Source: Jejuia sp. UBA6058 (GTDB taxonomy: Bacteria; Bacteroidota; Bacteroidia; Flavobacteriales; Flavobacteriaceae). Taken from it: 64,000 nucleotides of DNA. The notes beneath the pieces were generated by a model that was given only the letters and a program-made list of their open reading frames with translations, had not been told where the DNA came from and ran no database searches. The stretch lies in the NCBI GenBank assembly GCA_002428965.1, contig DIYI01000016.1, positions 83,255 to 147,254 of the forward strand. Direction: 5' to 3'. A program made the translations under genes and the position numbers. Shown one piece after another: positions 1-8,482 of the stretch (positions are counted from its first letter, which is position 1; each line of letters starts with the position of its first letter).

Positions 1-68
1 GAACGGCATGTTTGAAATCCTTTTTTAAAGCCACACATCACTAAGCAAATTATAAGCTACAAATTAAT

Positions 69-103
69 GAGATTGCCACAGTCTTTCCTCCTTCGCAATG
101 ACG
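69..103 (-). repeat. Interspersed element of the GTCATTGCGA type
   Basis: Read on the minus strand this begins CGTCATTGCGAAGGAGGAAA and ends GTGGCAATCTCA. I recognise it as one form of a short intergenic repeat (GTCATTGCGA ... GCAATCTC) common in Bacteroidota genomes. It is an imperfect palindrome (ATTGC ... GCAAT). Only one copy is seen in the window. Confidence 0.55.
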
Positions 104-113
104 CTTTAAAAAA

Positions 114-150
114 GATTGAGTAGTGAAAGCCCGACCCGAGGACGGTTGTT
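114..150 (-). repeat. Truncated GGGTCGGGCTTTC repeat, copy A
   Basis: On the minus strand positions 137-121 read GGGTCGGGCTTTCACTA, identical over 17 bases to the copy at 18007-18088. The conserved CAATC of the 3' part may survive at 118-114, but the terminal GCGTTA/TAACGC stem is not recognisable, so this looks like a decayed copy. Confidence 0.6.
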
Positions 151-210
151 TCATGAAATTTACGGAAGTTGCATCGAGGGAAACGCCCAAATAAAACAGT
201 TTACCAAACT

Positions 211-1290
211 TTACATTTGGGTATGCGCGTATGCTTTGTGTTGTTTTGGAATGTTGTTTTTATCATCTCCTATCATTTCGCGGATATCTATTTCGATACC
301 TCTGGAAATTGTGGTGATGGGCACGTCGTTACTCATGCCTTCGAATGGGTTTTCGGATACGTCGCCCACACGTTCCATGAGCATGAAGATCCATGAAATA
401 ATGATGCTAAACGGTATGGATAGCCAAACGAAAATTTCTGCGATGGTTTTAAAGAATAGATTGTTGCTGCTTGATGCTAATAGGGATTGCCCAATCTCGT
501 CGAATTCGTTCATTAAACCAAAGGGTAATAGGAGGACAAAAATCCAAACGAAAAACAGGTTGAGAGTGGCGAACTGCCTTGGGTACGGGAAATTCTTGAT
601 ACGTTCTGCCTTACCTTGTAGTGTAAACAGTTCTTCTATCATGTTTTTGAACTCCATATGCCTAAAATCTTCGATTAAACCTTCTAATTTTAGTTCCTTA
701 TAGTGCTTGGATTGTAGGTTTAAACAGGCTGCTTGTTTATTGGTTTTGCTTTGTACATATTCCTTTTCGGCATCGGACAGATAGCCTTCGAGCTCTTCAC
801 CTAAACTATGAGCATATTCCTGAATTTTTATTTCCTGCATATGCTCTTTGTCCGACTTGTTGCTATACGAGGTTTCCCAAGGTTTTTTAACCCTTAAAGC
901 ATGCCTAAGAGAGGTCATCCAAGCAACATGACGCATAATGATGGTTTTTCTAATTTGGAAAAATTCTTCGTCAGTTCTTTTTTTGATGGCATGTTCGTTC
1001 GTAATAAAATCGTTTACCATAGTTGCCAATGTACGTGAGGCATTTACGATACCACCGTAAATTTTGCGAGCTTCCCATAACCTATCATATGAGGCGTTGT
1101 TTTTAAATCCGTTTATAAATGCTAGCGCCGTACCTACCAAGCCGATTGGCAGCCAAGGTAAATGTAACCATTTCCAGTCTAGCAACTCGTAAAAAACTAC
1201 GGGCACCGTTGCTATTAACACAAACAGAAAGACGTAACGTCTCGTCCATCGTAATACGGTTTTTATTGGATATATCTTTCTTGTGAACAT
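211..1290 (-). CDS. Bestrophin-family anion channel protein
   Basis: A 359-residue inner-membrane protein of the bacterial bestrophin family (formerly UPF0187, RFP-TM), whose characterised members are pentameric anion or cation channels. Visible features are a basic N-terminus, hydrophobic segments at about 19-36 and 44-62, the family motif NNASYDRLWEAR at about 64-75, a long cytoplasmic helical region, two further hydrophobic segments at about 243-265 and 278-305, and the typical VSENPFEG...NDVP motif after the last helix. It is somewhat longer than many bacterial members because of the middle region. It stands alone, downstream of the AraC gene on the same strand. Ion selectivity cannot be judged from the sequence. 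Confidence 0.88.
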   Translation of the reverse strand: MFTRKIYPIKTVLRWTRRYVFLFVLIATVPVVFYELLDWKWLHLPWLPIGLVGTALAFINGFKNNASYDRLWEARKIYGGIVNASRTLATMVNDFITNEHAIKKRTDEEFFQIRKTIIMRHVAWMTSLRHALRVKKPWETSYSNKSDKEHMQEIKIQEYAHSLGEELEGYLSDAEKEYVQSKTNKQAACLNLQSKHYKELKLEGLIEDFRHMEFKNMIEELFTLQGKAERIKNFPYPRQFATLNLFFVWIFVLLLPFGLMNEFDEIGQSLLASSSNNLFFKTIAEIFVWLSIPFSIIISWIFMLMERVGDVSENPFEGMSNDVPITTISRGIEIDIREMIGDDKNNIPKQHKAYAHTQM

Positions 1291-1425
1291 AATTTGAATA
1301 TTTACTGAGACGAAAGTGCATTGTTTTATTTTAAACTAACTTTTAGTTTCAGATCAAAATTAGATAATGCATCCGCGAACGTTCAGTAAGAATAAAAGAG
1401 GTTTTAGTAAAAAACGAAGTTGTGC

Positions 1426-2271
1426 TTATTTTGCACTTGCCCTGTAAGTAGAAGGCGTAATACCCTTATAAGATTTGAAGGTTTTATCCAAATGGCTACT
1501 GTCTGTAAAACCCAATTCCAGAGCGATTTCAGAAAGGGTAAAATCAGTATATTTCAAACGAGTTTCTGCTAGTTTAATCTTGTGATTTAGAATATACTTT
1601 TTGAGACTAACACCCATTTGCTTTTTGAAATATTGGCCTATATAATTCTCGGCAACGTTAAATTCTGAAGCTATAGTTTTATTAGTCAATTGCTCTGAAT
1701 TGTGAATGTGTTGGTGAATATAGTTTACTATATCTTGAATTTTAGAGGACTCTGTTTTTTGAATATCTACATTAATATTCCTAGAAATAACTTGAAGAAT
1801 AGAACGTAGTGTATCTTTTAAAATAAGCGTATCCCTTAAAGATTCCTCATTATACTCGTTACATAATACAGTGAAGAGGGATAATAGAATGTTTTTTTCC
1901 GTTGGAGACTTCAGCACCAAATTGCCAATTCTATTTGAGCTGTAGAGGGTAGTTTCTATTTTTTTAAACCAATCCTTTTGCTGATCCTTATCTACATCTA
2001 AGGAAAAGTCCGAGAAAAAACTATTTAAAAACTTAACCGCCGCCACCGTAGTTTCGGTTTCAATCTGAAAATTATACTTGTCGTTGGGAATGAAAATGAA
2101 AATATCACCACTCTTATATGGTACATTATGTCCATTGATATTGATTTCCCCATTACCGGCTTCAATAAAAACGATTTCAAAAAATCGTATTGCTGTGTAT
2201 TGACAAAACGCTATGGATAGTGCTTTTTCAATACGTACAATTACAATATTTTCGAATATGGTTCTGGGCAT
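1426..2271 (-). CDS. AraC-family transcriptional regulator
   Basis: A 281-residue regulator. The N-terminal half has a cupin-like sensing region (for example GEININGHNVPYKSGDIFIF at about 37-56). The C-terminal 100 residues are a double helix-turn-helix of the AraC/XylS type, with the signature LSEIALELGFTDSSHLDKTF and ending KGITPSTYRASAK. AraC proteins of this layout bind a small ligand and activate transcription. The target is unknown; neighbours are a bestrophin on the same strand and a divergent DEAD-box helicase 225 bp away. Confidence 0.9.
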   Translation of the reverse strand: MPRTIFENIVIVRIEKALSIAFCQYTAIRFFEIVFIEAGNGEININGHNVPYKSGDIFIFIPNDKYNFQIETETTVAAVKFLNSFFSDFSLDVDKDQQKDWFKKIETTLYSSNRIGNLVLKSPTEKNILLSLFTVLCNEYNEESLRDTLILKDTLRSILQVISRNINVDIQKTESSKIQDIVNYIHQHIHNSEQLTNKTIASEFNVAENYIGQYFKKQMGVSLKKYILNHKIKLAETRLKYTDFTLSEIALELGFTDSSHLDKTFKSYKGITPSTYRASAK

Positions 2272-2383
2272 TTGCTAAACTTATAAATAACAAAGGTCTA
2301 ACTTTAAATTTAAAAGGCAAGTATAGTTTTTATATTCAAACTCCAGTATGTAAATCTACGTTTCTAGATGTTAAATATTAATG

Positions 2384-2391
2384 TATCTTTG
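2384..2391 (+). promoter_or_regulatory. -7 promoter box TATCTTTG for the DEAD-box helicase
   Basis: TATCTTTG matches the Bacteroidota -7 consensus TAnnTTTG. A T-rich stretch about 20 bases upstream could serve as the -33 element, but is weak. Transcription would begin near 2398, giving a leader of about 100 bases before the ATG at 2497. Confidence 0.6.
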
Positions 2392-2400
2392 CGCCTTGAA

Positions 2401-2468
2401 ATCCTCAGGGTGAGGATGTGTTGCCAGAAGTTTGGGTTACGTATGTCTATGCGCTTTTGATGCAACAC
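2401..2468 (+). promoter_or_regulatory. Structured 5' leader of the DEAD-box helicase (two abutting hairpins)
   Basis: Two perfect stems lie back to back. ATCCTCA (2401-2407) pairs with TGAGGAT (2411-2417) around a GGG loop, and GTGTTGC (2418-2424) pairs with GCAACAC (2462-2468) around a 37-base loop. The first stem starts a few bases after the predicted transcription start. No T-run follows, so it is not a simple terminator. An mRNA-based control element for the helicase, perhaps autoregulatory or temperature-responsive, is an inference. Confidence 0.5.
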
Positions 2469-2496
2469 CACTAAAAATTTTGCATAATAAAAACGC

Positions 2497-4251
2497 ATGA
2501 GTACATTTAAAGATTTAGGTCTTAACGACGACCTATTACAAGCTATTACCGATTTAGGTTTTACACGACCTAGCGAAGTCCAAGAAAAAGCCATTCCTAT
2601 TTTATTGAATTCTGAAATCGATTTGGTGGCTTTAGCACAAACAGGGACGGGTAAAACTGCCGCTTTTGGCTTCCCGATGTTGCAGAAAATTGATGTGGAT
2701 AGTCGCACTACCCAAGGTTTAATTTTATCGCCTACCAGAGAACTTTGCTTACAGATTACCAATGAAATGAAACAGTATGGTAAGTATTGTAAAGGTTTAA
2801 ACGTAGTTGCTATTTATGGAGGAGCTAGTATTACCGAACAAGCCAAAGAAATAAAACGCGGGGCTCAAATTATAGTGGCTACTCCAGGGCGTATGAAAGA
2901 TATGATTAACAGACGTTTGGTTGACATTTCTAAAATTGAATATTCGGTGTTGGATGAGGCTGATGAGATGTTAAACATGGGCTTTAAGGAGGATATTACT
3001 TCCATTTTATCACATACGCCAGATGACAAAAGCACGTGGTTATTTTCGGCTACAATGCCAAGAGAAGTAGCTGCTATTGCTAAAGATTTTATGTACGACC
3101 CGCAAGAAATTACGGTGGGGCGCAAAAATGAAGGAAGCACTCAAGTATCACATGAATATTATTTGGTAAATGCTAGAGATCGTTATCAAGCTTTAAAACG
3201 TTTAGCTGATGCGAATCCTGACATATTTTCGGTAGTATTTTGTCGCACCAAACGCGATACACAAAAAGTAGCGGAACGTTTAATTGAAGACGGGTATAAT
3301 GCTGGTGCTTTACACGGTGATTTGAGTCAAAATCAGCGTGATTTGGTGATGAAATCTTTTAGAAATAAGCAAATACAGATGTTGGTAGCTACCGATGTTG
3401 CTGCGCGTGGTATTGATGTGGACGATATTACACATGTAATTAACTATCAACTACCAGATGAAATTGAAACCTACACACACCGTTCTGGGAGAACTGGTCG
3501 CGCGGGTAAAACTGGGGTTTCTATGGTGATTGTTTCCAAGAGCGAAGTGCGTAAGATTAAAGGTATAGAGCGAATTATTAAAAAGCAATTTGCTAAAAAA
3601 GAAATTCCTAGCGGCATGGAAATTTGTGAAGTGCAATTAATGTCTCTTGCAAAAAAGGTCCATAATACCGAGGTAAATCATGATATTGATACCTATTTGG
3701 GTGATATTAATGCATTGTTTGAAGATACCAGCAAAGATGAATTGATTAAGAAGTTCTTCTCTGTTGAGTTTTCAAGGTTCTATAATTATTACAAAAAGGC
3801 GTTAGACTTAAATATTTCGGCATCTAATGACGATAACAGAGATGTTGGCGATTCTGTGCGATACTTTATTAATGTTGGGAAAAAAGATGGTTTTGATTGG
3901 ATGAGCTTGAAGGACTTCTTAAGAGAAGTTTTAGAACTTGGAAAAGATGATGTATTTAAAGTCGAAGCAAAAGACACCTTTTCGTTCTTTAATACAGAAA
4001 AGGAGTTACAAGAGAAAGTACTTGGTTTTTTTACCGACTTTAAATATAATGGACGTTATGTAAATGTTGAAATTTCGGAAAACCGCGGACGTAGCAGAAA
4101 ACGTGGAAAGTCTAGAGACAGAAAGCGTCGCGATGAGAAAAACTTTAGCTCCGGCAAAAAAGGTGGGCGCAGAGGTGATGGTAAATCAAAATCTAGACGT
4201 TCTGGTTCTGGAGATTTTGGAAGTTCTAGACCAAGGCGTTCTAGAAGATAA
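2497..4251 (+). CDS. DEAD-box ATP-dependent RNA helicase (DeaD/CsdA-like)
   Basis: A 584-residue RNA helicase that unwinds RNA duplexes, probably in ribosome assembly or RNA decay. All family motifs are present: Q motif near residues 4-30, AQTGTGKT (47-54), PTREL (79-83), TPGR (129-132), DEAD (153-156), SAT (about 187), ATDVAARGID and HRSGRTGRAGK. A DbpA-like RNA-binding domain follows at about 475-545. The last 35-40 residues form an Arg/Lys/Ser/Gly-rich tail (GRSRKRGKSRDRKRRD and onward), probably disordered and RNA-binding. The gene has its own promoter and a hairpin-rich leader, in keeping with the cold-responsive control of many DeaD homologues. Confidence 0.95.
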   Translation: MSTFKDLGLNDDLLQAITDLGFTRPSEVQEKAIPILLNSEIDLVALAQTGTGKTAAFGFPMLQKIDVDSRTTQGLILSPTRELCLQITNEMKQYGKYCKGLNVVAIYGGASITEQAKEIKRGAQIIVATPGRMKDMINRRLVDISKIEYSVLDEADEMLNMGFKEDITSILSHTPDDKSTWLFSATMPREVAAIAKDFMYDPQEITVGRKNEGSTQVSHEYYLVNARDRYQALKRLADANPDIFSVVFCRTKRDTQKVAERLIEDGYNAGALHGDLSQNQRDLVMKSFRNKQIQMLVATDVAARGIDVDDITHVINYQLPDEIETYTHRSGRTGRAGKTGVSMVIVSKSEVRKIKGIERIIKKQFAKKEIPSGMEICEVQLMSLAKKVHNTEVNHDIDTYLGDINALFEDTSKDELIKKFFSVEFSRFYNYYKKALDLNISASNDDNRDVGDSVRYFINVGKKDGFDWMSLKDFLREVLELGKDDVFKVEAKDTFSFFNTEKELQEKVLGFFTDFKYNGRYVNVEISENRGRSRKRGKSRDRKRRDEKNFSSGKKGGRRGDGKSKSRRSGSGDFGSSRPRRSRR

Positions 4252-4366
4252 TTTTAGCTTAAGATTAAACGCTTGTGTTAATTTTAAGTCAAAATAATAA
4301 TCGGAAACAGTTGTTCGTTTTTTGTTTACTACTTTTATCTCAAATTAAGCCGTATCTTTAAGGTAT

Positions 4367-5149
4367 ATGAAATACGTTTTTAGCATTATTTGTTTTTTAG
4401 GGTTCTCTATGTTCGCATTAGGGCAAGACACCTATGCGACTAGTGTTTTAGGTAGAATACTTAATACTGCTGATGACAAACCTCTTGAAAGCGTTAATAT
4501 TGTTAACTTAAATAAGGTTAAGGGCACCACAACTAATGCTGCTGGTGAATTTGAAATTACGGCAGCTGTAAATGACACACTTCACTTTTCATTTATCGGC
4601 TTTAAATCTATAAAAGTAAGAGTTACCAACGACTGGTTGAAATATGGGAGCGCCGATATTAAAATGACTGAATTGGCTCTAGCGTTGGAAGAGGTGGTCG
4701 TGAACCAGTTGAGATTAACAGGGTATTTAGAAGTAGATATTCGACAAGTACCCATTGTAAACGACAATGCAAGGTATCAAATTGCTGGTTTACCAAATGG
4801 GGGTTACGAAGCAGGTAAAAAGTCTGGCATTACGAAAGTAATAGGTTCTATTTTTAACCCTGCTGACTTCTTGCATCGTATGTTTGGAAAAAAACCAAAC
4901 GAGCTTAGAAAGCTTAAAAAAATGAAAGAGGATGATGAAATACGCAATTTGTTGGCTTCTAGGTACGATCGTGAAACACTTACTGCATTATTAAAAGTTG
5001 AACGTGTCGATCTGGATGAAATCGTGAGCCAGTGTGACTACTCTAAAGGCTTCATTCAAACTGCTAACGACTTGCAAATTCTTGATGCCATAAGTGAGTG
5101 TTATGAGGAATATAAGCTATTAAGCAACAGACGTAAAAATAGAATCTAG
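4367..5149 (+). CDS. Exported carboxypeptidase-regulatory-like domain protein
   Basis: A 260-residue protein with a signal peptide (residues 1-19, ending FALGQ). A CarboxypepD_reg-like beta-sandwich follows at about 25-112 (GRILNTADDKPLESVNIVN, then TTTNAAGEFEITA). In Bacteroidota this domain usually begins TonB-dependent receptors, but here no plug or barrel follows. The remaining 150 residues are basic, partly helical, and not recognised. The gene stands alone between the helicase and the oppositely oriented TrmH-type gene. An outer-membrane or periplasmic location is likely; the function is unknown. Confidence 0.75.
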   Translation: MKYVFSIICFLGFSMFALGQDTYATSVLGRILNTADDKPLESVNIVNLNKVKGTTTNAAGEFEITAAVNDTLHFSFIGFKSIKVRVTNDWLKYGSADIKMTELALALEEVVVNQLRLTGYLEVDIRQVPIVNDNARYQIAGLPNGGYEAGKKSGITKVIGSIFNPADFLHRMFGKKPNELRKLKKMKEDDEIRNLLASRYDRETLTALLKVERVDLDEIVSQCDYSKGFIQTANDLQILDAISECYEEYKLLSNRRKNRI

Positions 5150-5211
5150 CACACTTAATCTATTTTTTCAAAATCTACTCTAGTCTAAATTTTTAATGTT
5201 TATTACTTAAG

Positions 5212-5865
5212 TTACGTTTGATAAAAACGTTCAGTTATGGCGTTATAGCTTTTAATTGTTTTTTTACACCAATCTAGTCGTTTCTCAAGTTGTTCATTTT
5301 CTGTTAATTGCCAATTTATATTTGTTTGTTTTAATTTAGAAGTTACATGTTGTAAAATAATAGCAGCAGACACCGAAATATTTAAACTCTCGGTAAAACC
5401 AACCATTGGTATTTTTAAATAACAATCGGCAGCACTTAAGACTTCTTCAGACAAGCCCTCTGTTTCTCTACCGAAGAAAAAGCAAGACTTTGGGTTTACA
5501 TCAAAATCTTTAAGGTTAGTGTCACATTCATGAGGTGTAGTAGCCACAATTTGATACCCCTTTTGTTTTAAATCCGTGATACAACTCTTTACCGAATGAA
5601 ACCTGTTTAAATCTACCCATTTTTGTGCGCCCATAGCAATCTCTCGATCTATGCGTTTTGTATTAACTTCTTCTACTATATTTACTTCTTGAATGCCAAA
5701 AACATCACAACTGCGTATCACCGCACTAGTGTTATGCAATTGATACACATCTTCTGTTGCTACCGTAAAATGCTTGGTGCGTTGCGACAATACTTTCTTG
5801 AATTTTTCTAGTCGATTTTTCGTTAAATAAGATTCTAAATGCAGTAAAAGATTTTTGTCTACCAT
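5212..5865 (-). CDS. TrmH-family (SpoU) tRNA/rRNA 2'-O-methyltransferase
   Basis: A 217-residue SPOUT-class methyltransferase. The three SpoU motifs are visible: NTSAVIRSCDVFGIQEV (about 46-62), FFFGRETEGLSEEV (about 129-142) and IPMVGFTESLNISVSAAIIL (about 152-171), which together build the knotted SAM site. Length and motifs resemble TrmH, which methylates G18 of tRNA, but a different RNA target cannot be excluded. The start lies 71 bp from the divergent sirtuin gene, so the two share a compact promoter region. Confidence 0.88.
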   Translation of the reverse strand: MVDKNLLLHLESYLTKNRLEKFKKVLSQRTKHFTVATEDVYQLHNTSAVIRSCDVFGIQEVNIVEEVNTKRIDREIAMGAQKWVDLNRFHSVKSCITDLKQKGYQIVATTPHECDTNLKDFDVNPKSCFFFGRETEGLSEEVLSAADCYLKIPMVGFTESLNISVSAAIILQHVTSKLKQTNINWQLTENEQLEKRLDWCKKTIKSYNAITERFYQT

Positions 5866-5936
5866 AAGATCAAAGTTAGTATTTTTAGTCCATAGTGGTT
5901 ATTTAACAAACGCTATCAAATATTTATTAGCTATAA

Positions 5937-6617
5937 ATGAAAAAACATATTGTTGTACTTACCGGAGCTGGGGTTAGCGCAGAAAGTGGTGTAAAAACAT
6001 TTCGGGATTCCAATGGTTTATGGGAAGGTCATGAGGTTATGGAAGTGGCCACACCCGAAGGTTTTGCTAAAAATCCGGAGTTGGTATTAGATTTTTACAA
6101 TCAACGTAGGAGACAGCTTTTTGAAGTTGAACCCAATAGTGCCCACTACGATTTGGCAGATTTAGAAAAACAATTCAATGTTTCCGTCATTACTCAAAAC
6201 GTGGACGATTTGCACGAACGAGCTGGAAGTACTAACGTTGTACACTTACATGGTGAGTTGTTAAAAGTAAGAAGTACGTATGATGCGAATGACATACAAG
6301 ATTGGAAAACCGATTTAATTTTAGGCGAAATGTGTAAAAGAGGATATCAACTACGGCCCCATATAGTTTGGTTTGGTGAGGATGTACCAATGATAGAAAA
6401 AGCAATTACCATATGCGAAACTGCAGATATTTTGGTTATTATCGGTACGTCTTTACAGGTATATCCAGCAGCTGGTTTAAGGCATTACGTGCCACAAGGT
6501 ACACGCACATATTTTATTGACCCCAAACCCAACATCGATAGCACAAAGTACTTGACTGTAATTGCCGAAACCGCCACAAAAGGCATGAAACAATTAATGG
6601 AATTTCTAAAGCATTAA
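5937..6617 (+). CDS. Sir2-family NAD-dependent deacylase (CobB-like, class III)
   Basis: A 226-residue sirtuin that would remove acyl groups from lysine using NAD. It has the NAD motif GAGVSAESGVKTFRD (10-24), TQNVDDLHERAG (86-97), the catalytic HGE at 105-107, RPHIVWFGE (140-148) and GTSLQVYPAAGL. FYNQRRR places Tyr54 and Arg57 where CobB and SIRT5 have the Tyr/Arg pair that reads succinyl or malonyl groups, so desuccinylase activity is possible. The four zinc-binding cysteines between the HGE and the RPH motif are missing; only Cys133 is found there. The stop overlaps that of the convergent histidine kinase by 4 bp. Confidence 0.9.
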   Translation: MKKHIVVLTGAGVSAESGVKTFRDSNGLWEGHEVMEVATPEGFAKNPELVLDFYNQRRRQLFEVEPNSAHYDLADLEKQFNVSVITQNVDDLHERAGSTNVVHLHGELLKVRSTYDANDIQDWKTDLILGEMCKRGYQLRPHIVWFGEDVPMIEKAITICETADILVIIGTSLQVYPAAGLRHYVPQGTRTYFIDPKPNIDSTKYLTVIAETATKGMKQLMEFLKH

Positions 6618-8308
6618 GATGCTCTTAATTGAGCTTGATTAATATGCTTTTCTATTTGATTGAGAAGATCTACTGGCTCAAAGGGTTTAAAAATGAAACC
6701 ATCCATTCCAGATTCATAAATTTTATTTTTTACCTCCATAAAAACGGAAGCGGATAATGCCAAAATAGGTATGACATTATTGAATTTTCTGATTTCGCGA
6801 GACGCTGCGTAACCATCCATTACAGGCATTTGAATGTCCATTAACACCAAATCATAGTCATTTTCTTTTGCTTTTTGCACTGCGATTTTACCATTCTGAG
6901 CCACATCAATATCCAAGCTTTCTTTTTCCAGAATTTGCTTGACGACCATAACGTTGATTGTATTATCCTCTACCAATAAAATACGTCTGCCCTCTAATTT
7001 GTGGGTTCTTTGATAGGTGATTTCGCAATAATCATGATTGGACGCTAACCTTAAATCGATTTCAAAATAAAAGCGACTACCTTGATTCAAGATGCTATCA
7101 ATTTTAACTGCTCCACCCATGGCCTCAACAATACTTTTTACAATAGGTAAACCTAAGCCCGTTCCGCCATATAAACGTTCAGTACTATCCGTGGCTTGAG
7201 TAAACTTTTCCCAAATGTCTTCTTGATGCTCGGGCGCTATACCAATTCCTGTATCCGTAATTTCTGTAAGTAATTTTATGGAGGCATCGGTTTGTTCTAA
7301 TTTACTAATTTTCAAAGTCACAGATCCCTCTTCAGTGAATTTAATAGCATTGGAAACCAAATTATTTATAACCTGGTTAAAACGCACAACATCCAACCAA
7401 ACCGTTGGAATATCTTCATCAATTTCTACCTTCATATCAATACCTTTGCGCAGACATGTGGCTTCATGAATTTTTTCTATTTGGTGCACAGCCTTTAAAA
7501 TATCAGTAGGTAAAGGATCTAGTTGCACACCTCTAGACTCCATTTTACTAAAATCTAAAACGGTATTAAGCAGGTTGAATAATATCTTTCCTGAATAATT
7601 TAAAGCTTCAATATTTTTTACTTGATCCGCTCTAGGATTGGTATCACTTAAAATATGAGACAATCCAATTACAGCATTTAATGGCGTTCGTATTTCATGA
7701 CTCATTTTACTAAGGAAGCGAGATTTGGATTGAGAAGCCTCTATTGCTTCTTCTCGCTTTGTATAAATCTTCTTGTAATACCCGATGTTTAAATAAGAAA
7801 AATGCATCAGTTCATAAGTAGCTAATAACAAAGCACTTAAAACAGATACGGGATATATGTATTTCGATGCGAATTCAGGAGTTATACTTATATCTCTAAA
7901 AAGGCTAAAATCTGTAAAATATAATATGGCCCAAAATAGCGTTGGAAGTATGGAGAAGAATAAAACATACTTACGCTCTCTTCGAAAAGAAAATATTAAA
8001 TAAGGAACACCTATGGCAAACATTAAAATAAATTCGGCACTACCACTTCTACCAACAATTGACGTAATTACGGTGGCACTTAATATAACTGTTAACATGT
8101 AAATACATCGTGCCAATGTAATATTTCCTTTTTTTGAAATCACAGCCGAAATCAAAAAAAGCCCAGTTGCTACTCCTATAGACTCACTAAGCAGGGTAAA
8201 ACTAAAATATTGCGCAGCAATAAACCATAAGGAATAAAGAACGGTAGTGAACACCGAAAGTGCAAACACCATTTTTATTCTTCGTTGCGAAAATTCTGAA
8301 TTGGACAT
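6614..8308 (-). CDS. Hybrid sensor histidine kinase with receiver domain
   Basis: A 564-residue membrane kinase. The first 175 residues contain about six hydrophobic helices and no large periplasmic loop, so the signal is probably sensed within or at the membrane. The HisKA motif FLSKMSHEIRTPLNAVIGL places the phospho-acceptor at His204. The ATPase domain has NLVSNAIKF, DTGIGIAPE and GGTGLGL. A C-terminal receiver (about 438-560) has the phospho-acceptor Asp in LMDIQMPVMDG and the conserved Lys in FKPF. No output domain or adjacent response regulator is present, so signalling probably proceeds by phosphorelay to an unlinked protein. Confidence 0.93.
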   Translation of the reverse strand: MSNSEFSQRRIKMVFALSVFTTVLYSLWFIAAQYFSFTLLSESIGVATGLFLISAVISKKGNITLARCIYMLTVILSATVITSIVGRSGSAEFILMFAIGVPYLIFSFRRERKYVLFFSILPTLFWAILYFTDFSLFRDISITPEFASKYIYPVSVLSALLLATYELMHFSYLNIGYYKKIYTKREEAIEASQSKSRFLSKMSHEIRTPLNAVIGLSHILSDTNPRADQVKNIEALNYSGKILFNLLNTVLDFSKMESRGVQLDPLPTDILKAVHQIEKIHEATCLRKGIDMKVEIDEDIPTVWLDVVRFNQVINNLVSNAIKFTEEGSVTLKISKLEQTDASIKLLTEITDTGIGIAPEHQEDIWEKFTQATDSTERLYGGTGLGLPIVKSIVEAMGGAVKIDSILNQGSRFYFEIDLRLASNHDYCEITYQRTHKLEGRRILLVEDNTINVMVVKQILEKESLDIDVAQNGKIAVQKAKENDYDLVLMDIQMPVMDGYAASREIRKFNNVIPILALSASVFMEVKNKIYESGMDGFIFKPFEPVDLLNQIEKHINQAQLRAS

Positions 8309-8482
8309 TTTTTTGAACTTATCGACGAAAGTATTAATTTATTCTGTGAAATACAAAATATATGCGAAATTTATATTATATAATCAGATTTATCTTTCAA
8401 AAAAGACGTGTTGAACAGGACGAAATACCCCGTTGCATTCCTATATTTTGACAAAAACCAAATGCCGAATTACATCCGTAGA

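Larger units (their letters stand above)
1..210. other. Left-edge intergenic region with two repeat fragments
   Basis: No gene is recognisable in the first 210 bases, which lie downstream of the bestrophin gene. The stretch holds two short interspersed repeat fragments, annotated separately at 69-103 and 114-150. Open frames that cross it are antisense to the bestrophin gene or run through the repeats, and do not look like proteins. Confidence 0.6.

Noticed and set aside
116..703. Plus-strand open frame of 195 codons opposite the bestrophin gene
   Set aside because: It is antisense to a clear bestrophin coding region, has no recognisable domain and passes through a repeat fragment at its start.
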